Origin: VGBV01 sp963813725 | GTDB lineage: Bacteria; Actinomycetota; Thermoleophilia; Solirubrobacterales; 70-9 | Direction of reading: 5' to 3' | Assembly: GCA_963813725.1 (NCBI GenBank) | Contig: CAWFAI010000001.1 | Span: 4,015 to 68,014, forward strand | Length of the DNA: 64,000 nucleotides | Part shown: positions 53,314 through 61,734 of the stretch, one piece after another | How positions within the stretch are numbered: position 1 is the first letter of the stretch | Layout of the letters: each line of letters begins with the position of its first letter | Translations under genes and position numbers: made by a program | Notes under the pieces: model-generated | The model's input: only the letters and a program-made list of their open reading frames with translations | Told to the model about the DNA's origin: nothing | The model's database searches: none

Positions 53314-53670
53314 CTACAAGCCGATGATGAGCACGAGGGTGGCCACGCAGAGCAGGACACCGCTCAGCGCCAACACCACCGAGAGCCAGCCCGGCGTAGA
53401 GGCGAACCGTCCCTGGTCGACGGCTGCATTGACTGCACGCGCCCGCAGCGAGCCGTGGACGAAGAGAAGCAGTGCGTAGGCGGCGAAGGCGGCGCCGACG
53501 ACCACGTAGGGCAGCTCGTCATGGTCCGGACCGAGTTCAGGGACCACTCGCCCGACGGCGATCGCGACCGCAAGCGCCGTCAGCGCGGTTCTCCACCAGG
53601 CAAGCGCGGTGCGCTCGCTCGCCATCTCCGTGCGGCGGGCTGCAAGGTCTGTCTCGGGGTCGCTCGCCAT
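53314..53670 (-). CDS. DUF202 (YidH-like) membrane protein
   Basis: A 118-residue protein with the conserved ARRTEMASERTALAWWRTAL opening of DUF202 and three membrane helices (ALTALAVAIAVGRVVPEL; LPYVVVGAAFAAYALLLFVH; WLSVVLALSGVLLCVATLVL). Function is not known beyond membrane location. The gene stands alone between the two-component system and the divergent antiporter gene. Confidence 0.85.
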   Translation of the reverse strand: MASDPETDLAARRTEMASERTALAWWRTALTALAVAIAVGRVVPELGPDHDELPYVVVGAAFAAYALLLFVHGSLRARAVNAAVDQGRFASTPGWLSVVLALSGVLLCVATLVLIIGL

Positions 53671-53777
53671 CGGCCGACGATCTCGTGCTCGCGGGGTGCT
53701 CGCACAAGTATCGCGCGGCGGCCCGATCCGTGCATGCCATAGGTTCGGTTCCTGTCTCTCTGAGGAGAAGGGTCTGA

Positions 53778-55052
53778 ATGGACTGGTCGCTGGCGATCGT
53801 GGCCCTGGCGTTGATCGCCGTTGCTGCGTTCTCGAAACGGCTGTCGGGATCGCCGATCACGCCCGCGATCGTCTTCGTCTCGATAGGGCTCCTCGTCGGC
53901 CCCAGGGTCCTCAGCGAAGTCGACATCCCAAGCACCAGCTCGACGGTGCGAGCGCTGGCCGAGGCGACGCTGGCGCTGGTCCTGTTCTCGGACGCCTCGC
54001 GCATCGACCTCATCGCGCTGCGGCGCGAGATTTCGCTGCCTGCGCGTCTGCTCGGGATTGGCCTGCCGTTGACGATCGCATTCGGAGCGCTCACGGCGGC
54101 GGTGATCTTCGGAGAACTGACTTTCTGGGAGGCGGTCATCGTCGGGGTCATCCTGGCGCCGACCGATGCGGCCCTGGGCCAGGCGGTCGTCACCGAGCCA
54201 CGTGTCCCGGGTCGGATTCGCCAAGCGCTCAACGTCGAGAGTGGGCTCAACGACGGGATCTGTGTGCCACTCCTGTTCGCCGCAGTCGCCGCAGCCGACA
54301 TCGAGTCGCACATCTCAGAAGGTCGAACCGGGATGACCCTATTGCTCGAAGAGGTCGGCTACGGCGTGTTGGCAGGAGTTGCCGCTGCGCTCGTGATCGG
54401 AGCGGTGGTCATTCACGCCGGCCGGAGAGACCTGATCCAGGGCAGCTGGCGCCAGGTGATCCCAGCCGCAGGAGCAGCGCTCGCCTACGGCACCGCCAGC
54501 GCACTCGGCGGGTCGGGCTTCATCGCGGCTTTCGTAGCCGGCATCGTGTTCCGCGGAGTCATCAAGCGCGATCCCGAGGACATGAATCGGCTCACAGAGG
54601 AGGTCGGGGGCGCTCTCAACGGGGTCACTTTCATCATCTTCGGAGCAATCCTGCTCGGACCCGCGCTCGGGGAGCTGAGCTGGAGCCTCGTCCTCTACGC
54701 GGTGCTCAGCTTGACGGTCGTGCGAATGGTGCCTGTCGCGATCGCACTGCTCGGCTCCCGCGTGCGGCTGCCAACGCTGGGGTTTCTCGCCTGGTTCGGG
54801 CCTCGCGGGTTGGCCTCGATCGTCTTCGCGGTGATCGTGATCGAGGAGTCGCAGCTTCCCCACGAGAACCTGATCGTGTTGGCGATCTACCTCACCGTGG
54901 GGCTCTCGGTCTTCGCTCACGGGCTCACCGCCGCTCCCCTTGCAAACCGCTACGCGGATTGGTTCGATCGCCACCCACGGGACAAAGCGCCGCCAGTGGA
55001 GAGCGCGCCTGCCCACCTGACCCGCACGCGTGCGTTCTTCGGAGGGCGCTAG
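53778..55052 (+). CDS. CPA1-type cation:proton antiporter
   Basis: A 424-residue polytopic exchanger with about 12 membrane helices. VGVILAPTDAALGQAVVTEP and NVESGLNDGICVPLLFAAVA contain the Thr-Asp and Asn-Asp motifs of CPA1 Na+/H+ exchangers; LAWFGPRGLASIVFAVIVIE is the later conserved Arg-containing helix. It should exchange Na+ or K+ for H+. AGGAGAAGG lies upstream of the ATG, so this one has a normal leader. Codon use looks somewhat less GC-extreme than its neighbours. It is convergent with uvrB. Confidence 0.9.
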   Translation: MDWSLAIVALALIAVAAFSKRLSGSPITPAIVFVSIGLLVGPRVLSEVDIPSTSSTVRALAEATLALVLFSDASRIDLIALRREISLPARLLGIGLPLTIAFGALTAAVIFGELTFWEAVIVGVILAPTDAALGQAVVTEPRVPGRIRQALNVESGLNDGICVPLLFAAVAAADIESHISEGRTGMTLLLEEVGYGVLAGVAAALVIGAVVIHAGRRDLIQGSWRQVIPAAGAALAYGTASALGGSGFIAAFVAGIVFRGVIKRDPEDMNRLTEEVGGALNGVTFIIFGAILLGPALGELSWSLVLYAVLSLTVVRMVPVAIALLGSRVRLPTLGFLAWFGPRGLASIVFAVIVIEESQLPHENLIVLAIYLTVGLSVFAHGLTAAPLANRYADWFDRHPRDKAPPVESAPAHLTRTRAFFGGR

Positions 55053-55096
55053 TCCGACCCGGATCAGCGAAACCGATCTCTCCAGACCGATCTCGG

Positions 55097-57091
55097 CTAG
55101 GCGCGAATAGCGTCCAGGTCCGCGCGGAGCTCCTTGAGCTCGTCGCGGATGCGGGCCGCCTCCTCGAAGCGGAGGTCCTCGGCCGCGACCAGCATCTCCT
55201 CCTCCAGCTCCACGCAGAGCTTCTCCAGTTCCTCGGGGGTCTTGGTCTCGGTCTCCGCGCGGCGGCGGCGTCGCCGGGCCGGCGCCTGGGACTCCATCGC
55301 CAGGAACTCGGCCATGTCGGAGATGCCCTTCTTGACCGTTTCGGGCGTGATCCCGTGCTCCTCGTTGTAGGCGACCTGGATCGCGCGGCGGCGATCGGTC
55401 TCGCTGATCGCCTTGCGCATCGCCTCGGTCTCCTTGTCGGCGTACATCAGCACGCGGCCGCGGACATTTCGCGCCGCGCGGCCGATGGTCTGGATCAGCG
55501 AGGTCTCGCCGCGAAGGAAGCCCTCCTTGTCGGCGTCGAGGATCGCGACGAGCGAGACCTCGGGCAGGTCGAGCCCCTCGCGCAGCAGGTTGACCCCCAC
55601 CAGCGCGTCGTACTCGCCGAGACGCAGCTCGCGGATGATCTGGATTCGCTCGAGGGTGTCCACCTCGGAATGCAGGTAGCGGACCCGGAAGCCGTGCTCG
55701 AGGAGGTACTCGGTCAGGTCCTCGGCCATCTTCTTGGTCAGGGTCGTGACCAGCACCCGCTCGTCGCGTTCGGCGCGCTCGCGAACCTCGTTCATGAGGT
55801 CGTCGATCTGGTTCTTTGTCTCGCGCACCTCGACCGCGGGGTCGACGATGCCGGTCGGGCGCACGATCTGCTCGACCGTCTGGAAGGCCTGCGCGCGCTC
55901 CCAGGGACCGGGGGTGGCCGAGACCAGCACCATCTGGCCGACGCGGTCGAGGAACTCGTCGAACTTGAGCGGGCGGTTGTCGATCGCGGAGGGCAGCCGG
56001 AAGCCGAAGTCCACGAGCGTCGACTTGCGCGAGAAGTCGCCCTCGTACATGCCGCCGATCTGGGGGATCGTCTGGTGCGACTCGTCGATGAAGGTGACGA
56101 AGTCGTCGGGGAAGTAGTCGATCAGCGTGTACGGCGGGTCGCCCGCGGCGCGACCGTCGAGGATCCGTGAGTAGTTCTCGATCCCCGGGCAGAAGCCGAG
56201 CTCGCGCATCATCTCCATGTCGTACTTGGTCCGCTGCATCAGCCTGTGGGCCTCGAGCTGCTTGCCCTGCGACTCGAACAGCTTCACCTGCTCGGTCAAC
56301 TCGAAGCCGATCTGGTCCACAGCGCGCTCCATCGTCTCTTCCTTGACCGCGTAGTGGCTCGCCGGCCAAACCGAGACGTGGTCGATCACGTCGAGGATCT
56401 CGCCGGTCAGCGGGTCGAAGTGCTGGATGCCCTCGATCTCGTCGCCGAAGAGCTGGATCCGGTAGGCCGACTCGGCGTAGGCGGGGTAGATCTCGAGGAC
56501 CTCGCCGCGGGCGCTGAAGGTGCCGCGGCCGAGGCTGGTGTCGTTGCGGCGGTACTGCATGCCCACCAGCTTCCGGAAGAGCTCCTCGCGGTCCACCCAC
56601 TCGCCCACCTTGAACAGGTGCATCTGCTCCTTGTAGAGCTGGGGCGAGCCGATGCCGTAGATGCAGCTGACGGAGGCGACGATGATCACGTCCTCGCGCG
56701 CGAACAGCGACGCCGTCGCCGCGTGGCGCAGCCGGTCGATCTCGTCGTTGATCGAGGAGTCCTTCTCGATGTAGAGGTCCTGCGCGGGCACGTAGGCCTC
56801 GGGCTGGTAGTAGTCGTAGTAGCTGACGAAGTACTCGACGGCGTTGTTGGGGAAGAACTCGCGGAACTCGTTGCAGAGCTGCGCCGCCAGCGTCTTGTTG
56901 TGCGCGATCACCAGCGCCGGGCGCTGCACCCGCTCGATCACCCCCGCCATCGTGAACGTCTTGCCTGTGCCGGTCGCGCCCAGCAGCGTCTGCACGCGCT
57001 CGGAGTCGCCCAGCCCCTCGGCGAGGCCGGCTATCGCCTTGGGCTGGTCGGCCGTCGGGGTGTAGGCCGGATTGAGCTCGAACCTGGGCAC
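55097..57091 (-). CDS. uvrB: UvrB, excision-repair helicase-like subunit
   Basis: A 664-residue protein. Walker A LLGATGTGKTFTMA near residue 37; the beta-hairpin that clamps DNA, FVSYYDYYQPEAYVPAQDLY, near 90; helicase motifs including DFVTFIDESHQTIPQ and LLREGLDLPEVSLVAILDAD; QTIGRAARNVRGRVLMYADK (motif VI); and a C-terminal UVR motif (LRFEEAARIRDELKELR) for UvrC contact. It receives damaged DNA from UvrA. The start is GTG at 57091, with TAGGCT six bases upstream on the minus strand. Confidence 0.97.
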   Translation of the reverse strand: MPRFELNPAYTPTADQPKAIAGLAEGLGDSERVQTLLGATGTGKTFTMAGVIERVQRPALVIAHNKTLAAQLCNEFREFFPNNAVEYFVSYYDYYQPEAYVPAQDLYIEKDSSINDEIDRLRHAATASLFAREDVIIVASVSCIYGIGSPQLYKEQMHLFKVGEWVDREELFRKLVGMQYRRNDTSLGRGTFSARGEVLEIYPAYAESAYRIQLFGDEIEGIQHFDPLTGEILDVIDHVSVWPASHYAVKEETMERAVDQIGFELTEQVKLFESQGKQLEAHRLMQRTKYDMEMMRELGFCPGIENYSRILDGRAAGDPPYTLIDYFPDDFVTFIDESHQTIPQIGGMYEGDFSRKSTLVDFGFRLPSAIDNRPLKFDEFLDRVGQMVLVSATPGPWERAQAFQTVEQIVRPTGIVDPAVEVRETKNQIDDLMNEVRERAERDERVLVTTLTKKMAEDLTEYLLEHGFRVRYLHSEVDTLERIQIIRELRLGEYDALVGVNLLREGLDLPEVSLVAILDADKEGFLRGETSLIQTIGRAARNVRGRVLMYADKETEAMRKAISETDRRRAIQVAYNEEHGITPETVKKGISDMAEFLAMESQAPARRRRRRAETETKTPEELEKLCVELEEEMLVAAEDLRFEEAARIRDELKELRADLDAIRA

Positions 57092-57097
57092 CGATTG

Positions 57098-57103
57098 AGC
57101 CTA
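57098..57103 (-). promoter_or_regulatory. -10 element of leaderless promoter (uvrB)
   Basis: Minus strand TAGGCT, six bases, then GTG at 57091. Confidence 0.6.
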
Positions 57104-57229
57104 GCGCCCGGCCAAGCCGGCCCCGCCGGCTGGACCGCCTACTCGAAGGCGCCCGTGGCGTGCACGACCTTGCCGCCAGCAGGGTCAGCGCCGGATACAA
57201 GGCTCCAGCGCCCGTTTGTCCGATCCGTC

Positions 57230-57835
57230 CTAGCCGGTCGCGGCGGCCGCCTGCTGGGCGGCGATCGCCTCGCCGGTGCCCCGCAGGGCCCCCGCGATCA
57301 TCTCGACCAGGACCTCGACGTCCGGCCCGCCGGTGTCGAGCCAGCTCAGCATCGCGCTCTCCATGTAGCCGATCCAGGCGAGGATCCCGACGCGGACCTC
57401 GGGGCGCTCGGGGTCCAGGCCCATCTGCGGCGCGATCCGGCTGACCGCGATCAGCTTCGCCTCGTCGAGCTGCTTGCGCACCTCGGCGAAGCCGACCCCG
57501 CGCGTCATCAGGAAGCGGTAGCCCTCGGGATGCTCGGAGATGATCTGCGCGTAGGCGCGCATCGACTGGCGCAGGCGCTCGGGCGGGGGCAGCTCCGGGT
57601 CGGGCTGGATCTGAGCCCGGAACTCGGCGATCAGCGGCTCGACGGTCGCGATGTAGAGGTCCTTCTTGGTTCCGAAGTACTGGAAGATGAGGCCGTGCGA
57701 GACGCCGGCGGCGTCGGCGATCTCGTCGACCGAGACGTCGTCGAAGTCCTTCTGGCCGAACACCTCCAGCGCCGCCTTCAGCAGCTGTTGTCGGCGCTCG
57801 GTCGCGCGCTCCGTGGTCAGGGGTCGCTGTCCCAT
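57230..57835 (-). CDS. TetR-family transcriptional repressor
   Basis: A 201-residue TetR protein: helix-turn-helix ERRQQLLKAALEVFGQKDFD / VDEIADAAGVSHGLIFQYFG near residues 10-50, followed by a helical ligand-binding domain (LIAEFRAQIQPDPELPPPER; GVGFAEVRKQLDEAKLIAV). It is divergent from the secreted copper protein gene, and the intergenic DNA has two copies of a TGACTC-N-GAGTCA dyad overlapping both promoters. Autorepression and repression of the neighbour are therefore likely. ATG at 57835 has TAGAAT six bases upstream. The ligand is unknown. Confidence 0.92.
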   Translation of the reverse strand: MGQRPLTTERATERRQQLLKAALEVFGQKDFDDVSVDEIADAAGVSHGLIFQYFGTKKDLYIATVEPLIAEFRAQIQPDPELPPPERLRQSMRAYAQIISEHPEGYRFLMTRGVGFAEVRKQLDEAKLIAVSRIAPQMGLDPERPEVRVGILAWIGYMESAMLSWLDTGGPDVEVLVEMIAGALRGTGEAIAAQQAAAATG

Positions 57836-57841
57836 GGGGCC

Positions 57842-57847
57842 ATTCTA
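57842..57847 (-). promoter_or_regulatory. -10 element of leaderless promoter (tetR gene)
   Basis: Minus strand TAGAAT, six bases, then ATG at 57835. The first operator copy begins 10 bases further upstream. Confidence 0.65.
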
Positions 57848-57856
57848 GAGCGACGT

Positions 57857-57869
57857 TGACTCGGAGTTA
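57857..57869. promoter_or_regulatory. TetR operator copy 1 (TGACTC-G-GAGTTA)
   Basis: A 13-bp dyad with one mismatch in the outer pairs. It lies in the -10/-35 spacer of the tetR promoter and near the -35 position of the rightward promoter. Confidence 0.65.
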
Positions 57870-57885
57870 GCCCGGCGGGGCGTGG

Positions 57886-57891
57886 TATGTT
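57886..57891 (+). promoter_or_regulatory. candidate -10 for the copper-protein gene
   Basis: TATGTT on the plus strand; predicted transcription start near 57898, giving a leader of about 50 bases with a GAGGAGG ribosome-binding site at 57931-57937. Confidence 0.45.
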
Positions 57892-57903
57892 TGTGACCAG
57901 AGT

Positions 57904-57916
57904 TGACTCCGAGTCA
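57904..57916. promoter_or_regulatory. TetR operator copy 2 (TGACTC-C-GAGTCA)
   Basis: A perfect 13-bp dyad 47 bases from copy 1, placed just after the predicted start of rightward transcription, where a bound repressor would block it. Confidence 0.7.
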
Positions 57917-57947
57917 GACGCCGGGGTCGCGAGGAGGAGTTGAGAGC

Positions 57948-59426
57948 TTGAAGCAGGCACGGAAGCTGGTCCCACTGGCTGCCCTTGCGGCGGCACTCTT
58001 CTGTCGCGCCCAGCGCCTCCGCCGCGGTCCAGACCTGGTCGAGGGCGAGGTCCCGACCGGGACCATCGGCCCCTACGAGGTGAAGCAGGACCTGAAGTTC
58101 CCCATCCCTGCTCCCCCGGGCGGCGGCTACATCACCAAGATGGAGACCGACATCGTCGACGCCGCGACCGGCGATCCGGTGCCGATCTCCCGCCTGATGC
58201 TGCATCACATCGTCTTCGCGTCGATCGGCAAGCCCGACAGCACCTGCCACGGACAGGGCTTCCTGGGCTTCGACTCCCGGCCCGACCCCTACGCCGGCTT
58301 CCCGGTCCAGCGGTTCTACGCCGCCGGCGAGGAGCGCGCCAAGCTCTCGCTTCCCAGCGGCTACGGCTACGAGATCGGCGCTAGCCCGTTCTGGGGCATG
58401 ACCTACATGGTCATGAACCACCGGAATGTGCCCGACAACGCGGTCATCAAGTACACGGTCACCTACGAGGACGACCCGGCCGGCCAGGGCCTGACGGCGG
58501 TGACGCCCTGGTGGCTCGACGTCAGGGATTGCCGCGCCGACCCGATCTACAACGTCCCGGGCGAGAAGAAGAAGTCGAAGAAGAGCAAGGGCAAGAAGGG
58601 CAAGGGAAAGAAGACCGCCTCCGCCCCCACCCACACCCTGACCAAGGACTACACGCTCCCCGCCGGGCGGATCGTCGCCGGCGCCGGTCACGTCCACGGC
58701 GGCGCCTACAAGCTGACCGTGACCCAGCCGGACTGCGGCAACCGCCAGGTCGCCGAGTCGAACCCCACCTGGGGGCTTCCCGACCACCCCTTCTACACCG
58801 TGCGCCCCGTCCTGCACGAGCCTGGGCCGATCAACATGAGCGCGTTCCATTCCCAGGCTGGGATCCCAGTCGGCGGCAGGCTCCGGCTCAACTCGCTGTA
58901 TGACAACTCGAAGCCGCACACGCGGGTGATGGGGATATTCATCGTCTACCTGGCGCCGCCCAATCCCGGGCCGCCGCCGCAGAGCTGCGACCCGCCGCCG
59001 GGCGACGTCCAGACCTTCGCCACCGACCAGCCCGGCCGCACGGGCGGGCCGATCCCCTACACGATCCCCCTCACCGGGCTCAACCAGCAGGGGGAGGCGA
59101 TCACGATCGACGCCCCGCCCGGGAAGCTGAAGAGGGCGAAATCCGGGTCGCTGGTCGAGGTGAAGGACAGGTTCTTCGGAAAGCCGAACGTCAGACTGAA
59201 CAAGGGCGACAAGCTCACCTACCTCTTCGCGGGCACGGAGCTCCACAACGTGACGCTCGCCAACGGCCCGCTCGGTATCGGCTCGGACAACCTCAACGGC
59301 AACCGGGCCTTCACACAGAAGTTCACGCGCACGGGCACCTACCGCATGTTCTGCGGCCTGCACCCGGTGCAGATGAGCCAGCGCGTCGTGGTGAAGAAGA
59401 AGAAGAACAAGAAGCAGAAGAAGTAG
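57948..59426 (+). CDS. secreted copper protein: PHM/SURNod19-like region plus C-terminal cupredoxin
   Basis: A 492-residue exported protein. Start TTG 57948 follows GAGGAGG. The signal peptide reads correctly (AAA, then SVAPSASAAVQTW in another frame) only if two compensating indels near 57998 and 58040 are assumed. Region 1 (about 30-350) has LMLHHIVF (H86-H87), GHVHGG (H248, H250) and HTRVMGIF (M328), resembling the two copper sites of peptidylglycine monooxygenase-like/SURNod19 folds. Region 2 (about 380-480) is a cupredoxin with H433 (ELHNVTL), C469, H472 and M476 (MFCGLHPVQM), a type-1 copper set. A lysine-rich insert (about 205-222) and tail are present. Enzymatic activity is inference. 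Confidence 0.75.
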   Translation: MKQARKLVPLAALAAALFCRAQRLRRGPDLVEGEVPTGTIGPYEVKQDLKFPIPAPPGGGYITKMETDIVDAATGDPVPISRLMLHHIVFASIGKPDSTCHGQGFLGFDSRPDPYAGFPVQRFYAAGEERAKLSLPSGYGYEIGASPFWGMTYMVMNHRNVPDNAVIKYTVTYEDDPAGQGLTAVTPWWLDVRDCRADPIYNVPGEKKKSKKSKGKKGKGKKTASAPTHTLTKDYTLPAGRIVAGAGHVHGGAYKLTVTQPDCGNRQVAESNPTWGLPDHPFYTVRPVLHEPGPINMSAFHSQAGIPVGGRLRLNSLYDNSKPHTRVMGIFIVYLAPPNPGPPPQSCDPPPGDVQTFATDQPGRTGGPIPYTIPLTGLNQQGEAITIDAPPGKLKRAKSGSLVEVKDRFFGKPNVRLNKGDKLTYLFAGTELHNVTLANGPLGIGSDNLNGNRAFTQKFTRTGTYRMFCGLHPVQMSQRVVVKKKKNKKQKK

Positions 59427-59498
59427 AAGCGAACCGGCGCCTCACCGAGCGCCCGAATTCTTCCCGAACGCCTAACGGGGCAAGCGCGTCCCCGCCGG

Positions 59499-59504
59499 TA
59501 GCGT
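59499..59504 (+). promoter_or_regulatory. -10 element of leaderless promoter (PhoD-like gene)
   Basis: TAGCGT, six bases, then ATG at 59511. Confidence 0.55.
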
Positions 59505-59510
59505 GCACGC

Positions 59511-61152
59511 ATGCCGGATTTGCTGCTGGGACCGCTGCTGCGCTACGTGGACGAGGAGCAGGCCACCGTCTGGGTACAGACCGACGAGCCCTGCGAGGTC
59601 GAGGTTCTCGGGCGCCGCGCTCGGACCTTCTGCATCAAGGGCAGCCACTTCGGCCTCGTGCCCCTGGGGGACCTGGAGCCAGGCAGCTCCCAGGCCTATG
59701 AGGTGAGGCTGGACGGCGAGCTCCGCTGGCCGGAGCCCGGCAGCGAGATGCCGCCCAGCCTGATTCGCACCATCCACCCCGAGGAGGAACTGCGGATCGC
59801 GTTCGGCTCCTGCCGCGTCACCGTCCCCCACGAGCCGCCGTACGACCTGAGCAAGGACGACGACGAGCGCGGCCGCGGCCGCGACGCCCTGCGCTGCTTC
59901 GGGCTGAGGATGCTCGAGCAGGACCCCGCCGAGTGGCCGCATCTGCTCTGCATGATCGGGGACCAGGTCTACGCGGACGAGGTCTCGCCCGAGACGCTCG
60001 AGTTCATCCGCTCGCGGCGGGACACCTCGGTCGAGCCGTGCGAGCAGGTCGCCGACTTCGAGGAGTACACGCGGCTCTACCGCGAGGCGTGGTCTGAGCC
60101 GGTGATCCGCTGGCTGCTCTCGACGGTCGGCAGCACGATGCTCTTCGACGACCACGACGTCCACGACGACTGGAACATCTCGATCGACTGGCTCGAGGAG
60201 ATGCGCGCCAAGCCGTGGTGGCACGACCGGATCACGGGCGCGCTGGTCTCCTACTGGGCCTATCAGCACCTCGGGAACCTCTCCCCCAAGGTGCTCGCCG
60301 AGATGGACCTGCTGCGCGAGACGATGGCCCGCGATGACGCCTGGCCGCTGCTCCGCGACTGGGCCGAGGAGGCCGACCGCGGCAGCGAGGGTCGGCGCTG
60401 GAGCTACTCGCGGACCCTGGGGCGCAACCGCCTGGTGTTCATGGACTCGCGCGAGGGCCGGGTCCTGGACCGAGAGCCCGCGCCAGATGTTCGACGACGA
60501 TGAGTGGGAATGGCTCAAGGAGCGCGTCGTCGGGAACGTCGACCACCTGATCGTCGCCGACACGCTGCCCGTCTTCATGCCGCCGGCTTTGCACGACCTC
60601 GAAGCGTGGAACCACGAGGTGTGCGACGGGGTCTGGGGCGGGCCCGCCGCCCGGCTCGGCGAGAAGGTCCGCCAGGGCCTGGACCTCGAGCACTGGGGGG
60701 CCTTTCAGCACTCGTTTCGCCAGCTCACCGGAGTTGATGGCCGAGGTGGGCGCCGGGGAGCATGGCGCCCCGCCGGCCACGATCCTGACGCTCGGCGGCG
60801 ACATCCACCACGCCTACATCGCCGAGGTCGCCTTTCACCGCGACCGCGGGGTGCGCTCGCCCGTCTGGCAGGCGGTCTGCTCCCCGTATCGCAATCCGCT
60901 GGACGGGCGCGAGCGCACGATGGCCAAGTTCGGATCGACCCCCGCCGCGGAGATGATCGGGAAGCTGATGGCGAAGGCGGCGAGGGTGGAGGACGTCGGC
61001 GCACGCTGGCGCCTGGTGCAGGAGCCCAGCTTCGACAACCAGATCGGGACGATCTTCCTTGAGCGGGCGCCACGCCGCGGGTCAGGCTCGAGCGGGCGAC
61101 CGCCGATGGCCCGGAGTCGCTCGAGACCTCGCTCGAGCAGCGGCTCAGCTAG
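59511..61152 (+). CDS. PhoD-like alkaline phosphatase / phosphodiesterase, three frameshifts
   Basis: About 547 residues after joining frames. Metallophosphoesterase motifs: RIAFGSCRVT, LLCMIGDQVYADEV (metal Asp), MLFDDHDVHDDWNISIDWL (Asp/His cluster), VDHLIVADTLPVFMPPA, and TILTLGGDIHHAYIAEVAFH (His ligands). Breaks near 60470 and 60733 each look like one extra base; one missing base near 61070 would give the end TPRVRLERATADGPESLE and a stop at 61150-61152. No signal peptide or Tat motif is present, unlike secreted PhoD, so it may act in the cytoplasm. It converges on the transglycosylase gene. Confidence 0.82.
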
Positions 61153-61155
61153 GGC

Positions 61156-61734
61156 CTAGTTCAGGCCGAGTTCCTCGGCGTAGTGATCGCGGTACTCCGC
61201 GCGCTTGTCCAGCACTTCCTGCACGTACTCGCGCGTTTCCTCGAAGCGGATGTTTTCTTGGCGCAGAGCCGCGCCACCCCAGGCGGCGACGTTGGTCTCG
61301 CCCGCGTTGTAGGCGGCGAGGGCCGCGATCACGTTGCCGTCGAACTTGTCCAGCAGATAGCGGAAGTAGAAGCTGCCGTAGCGGATGTTGATGTCCGGAT
61401 CGGAGAGGTCGTCGGCCACGAAGGTCGAGCCCCCGCTGAGGTCCTCGATCAGCTCCGCGGTCTGCGGCGTCACCTGCATCAGCCCGCGGGCCCCCGCATG
61501 CGACTCCTGGTCGCGAAAGCGCGACTCCGCGTAGATGATCCCGGCCAGCAGATCGGGCGGGACCTGCTTCTGCTTGGCCTGCTGGCGGATGATGTCCTCG
61601 TGGCGCAGCGGCAGCGTCACCTCCCGGAGCCGGTCCTGGATGCTTTCGCTGGTCGCCACCACGATGCCCCCGATCGCGAGTGCAGCCAGCACACCCGCGA
61701 TCACGTAGCGCCTGCGCTTGGCGCCTGAGCTCAT
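61156..61734 (-). CDS. membrane-anchored lytic transglycosylase (SLT domain)
   Basis: A 192-residue cell-wall enzyme: N-terminal anchor (YVIAGVLAALAIGGIVVATS), then an SLT goose-lysozyme fold with the catalytic Glu in LLAGIIYAESRFRDQESHAG, ARGLMQVTPQTAELI, DPDINIRYGSFYFRYLLDKF and ALAAYNAGETNVAAWGG. It cleaves peptidoglycan glycan strands. Its ATG overlaps the coaE stop (ATGA at 61731-61734), so it belongs to the rpsA-coaE operon. Confidence 0.92.
   Translation of the reverse strand: MSSGAKRRRYVIAGVLAALAIGGIVVATSESIQDRLREVTLPLRHEDIIRQQAKQKQVPPDLLAGIIYAESRFRDQESHAGARGLMQVTPQTAELIEDLSGGSTFVADDLSDPDINIRYGSFYFRYLLDKFDGNVIAALAAYNAGETNVAAWGGAALRQENIRFEETREYVQEVLDKRAEYRDHYAEELGLN

Noticed and set aside
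54339..57200. A 953-codon minus-strand frame lying over uvrB and the antiporter gene
   Set aside because: It is a GC-driven shadow: Arg/Pro/Gly-rich, without motifs, while uvrB in the other frame has every family signature.
57092..57229. A C-terminal gene fragment between uvrB and tetR (minus-strand frame ending KVVHATGAFE)
   Set aside because: Only about 30 residues with no upstream body, overlapping the tetR end; too short to support.
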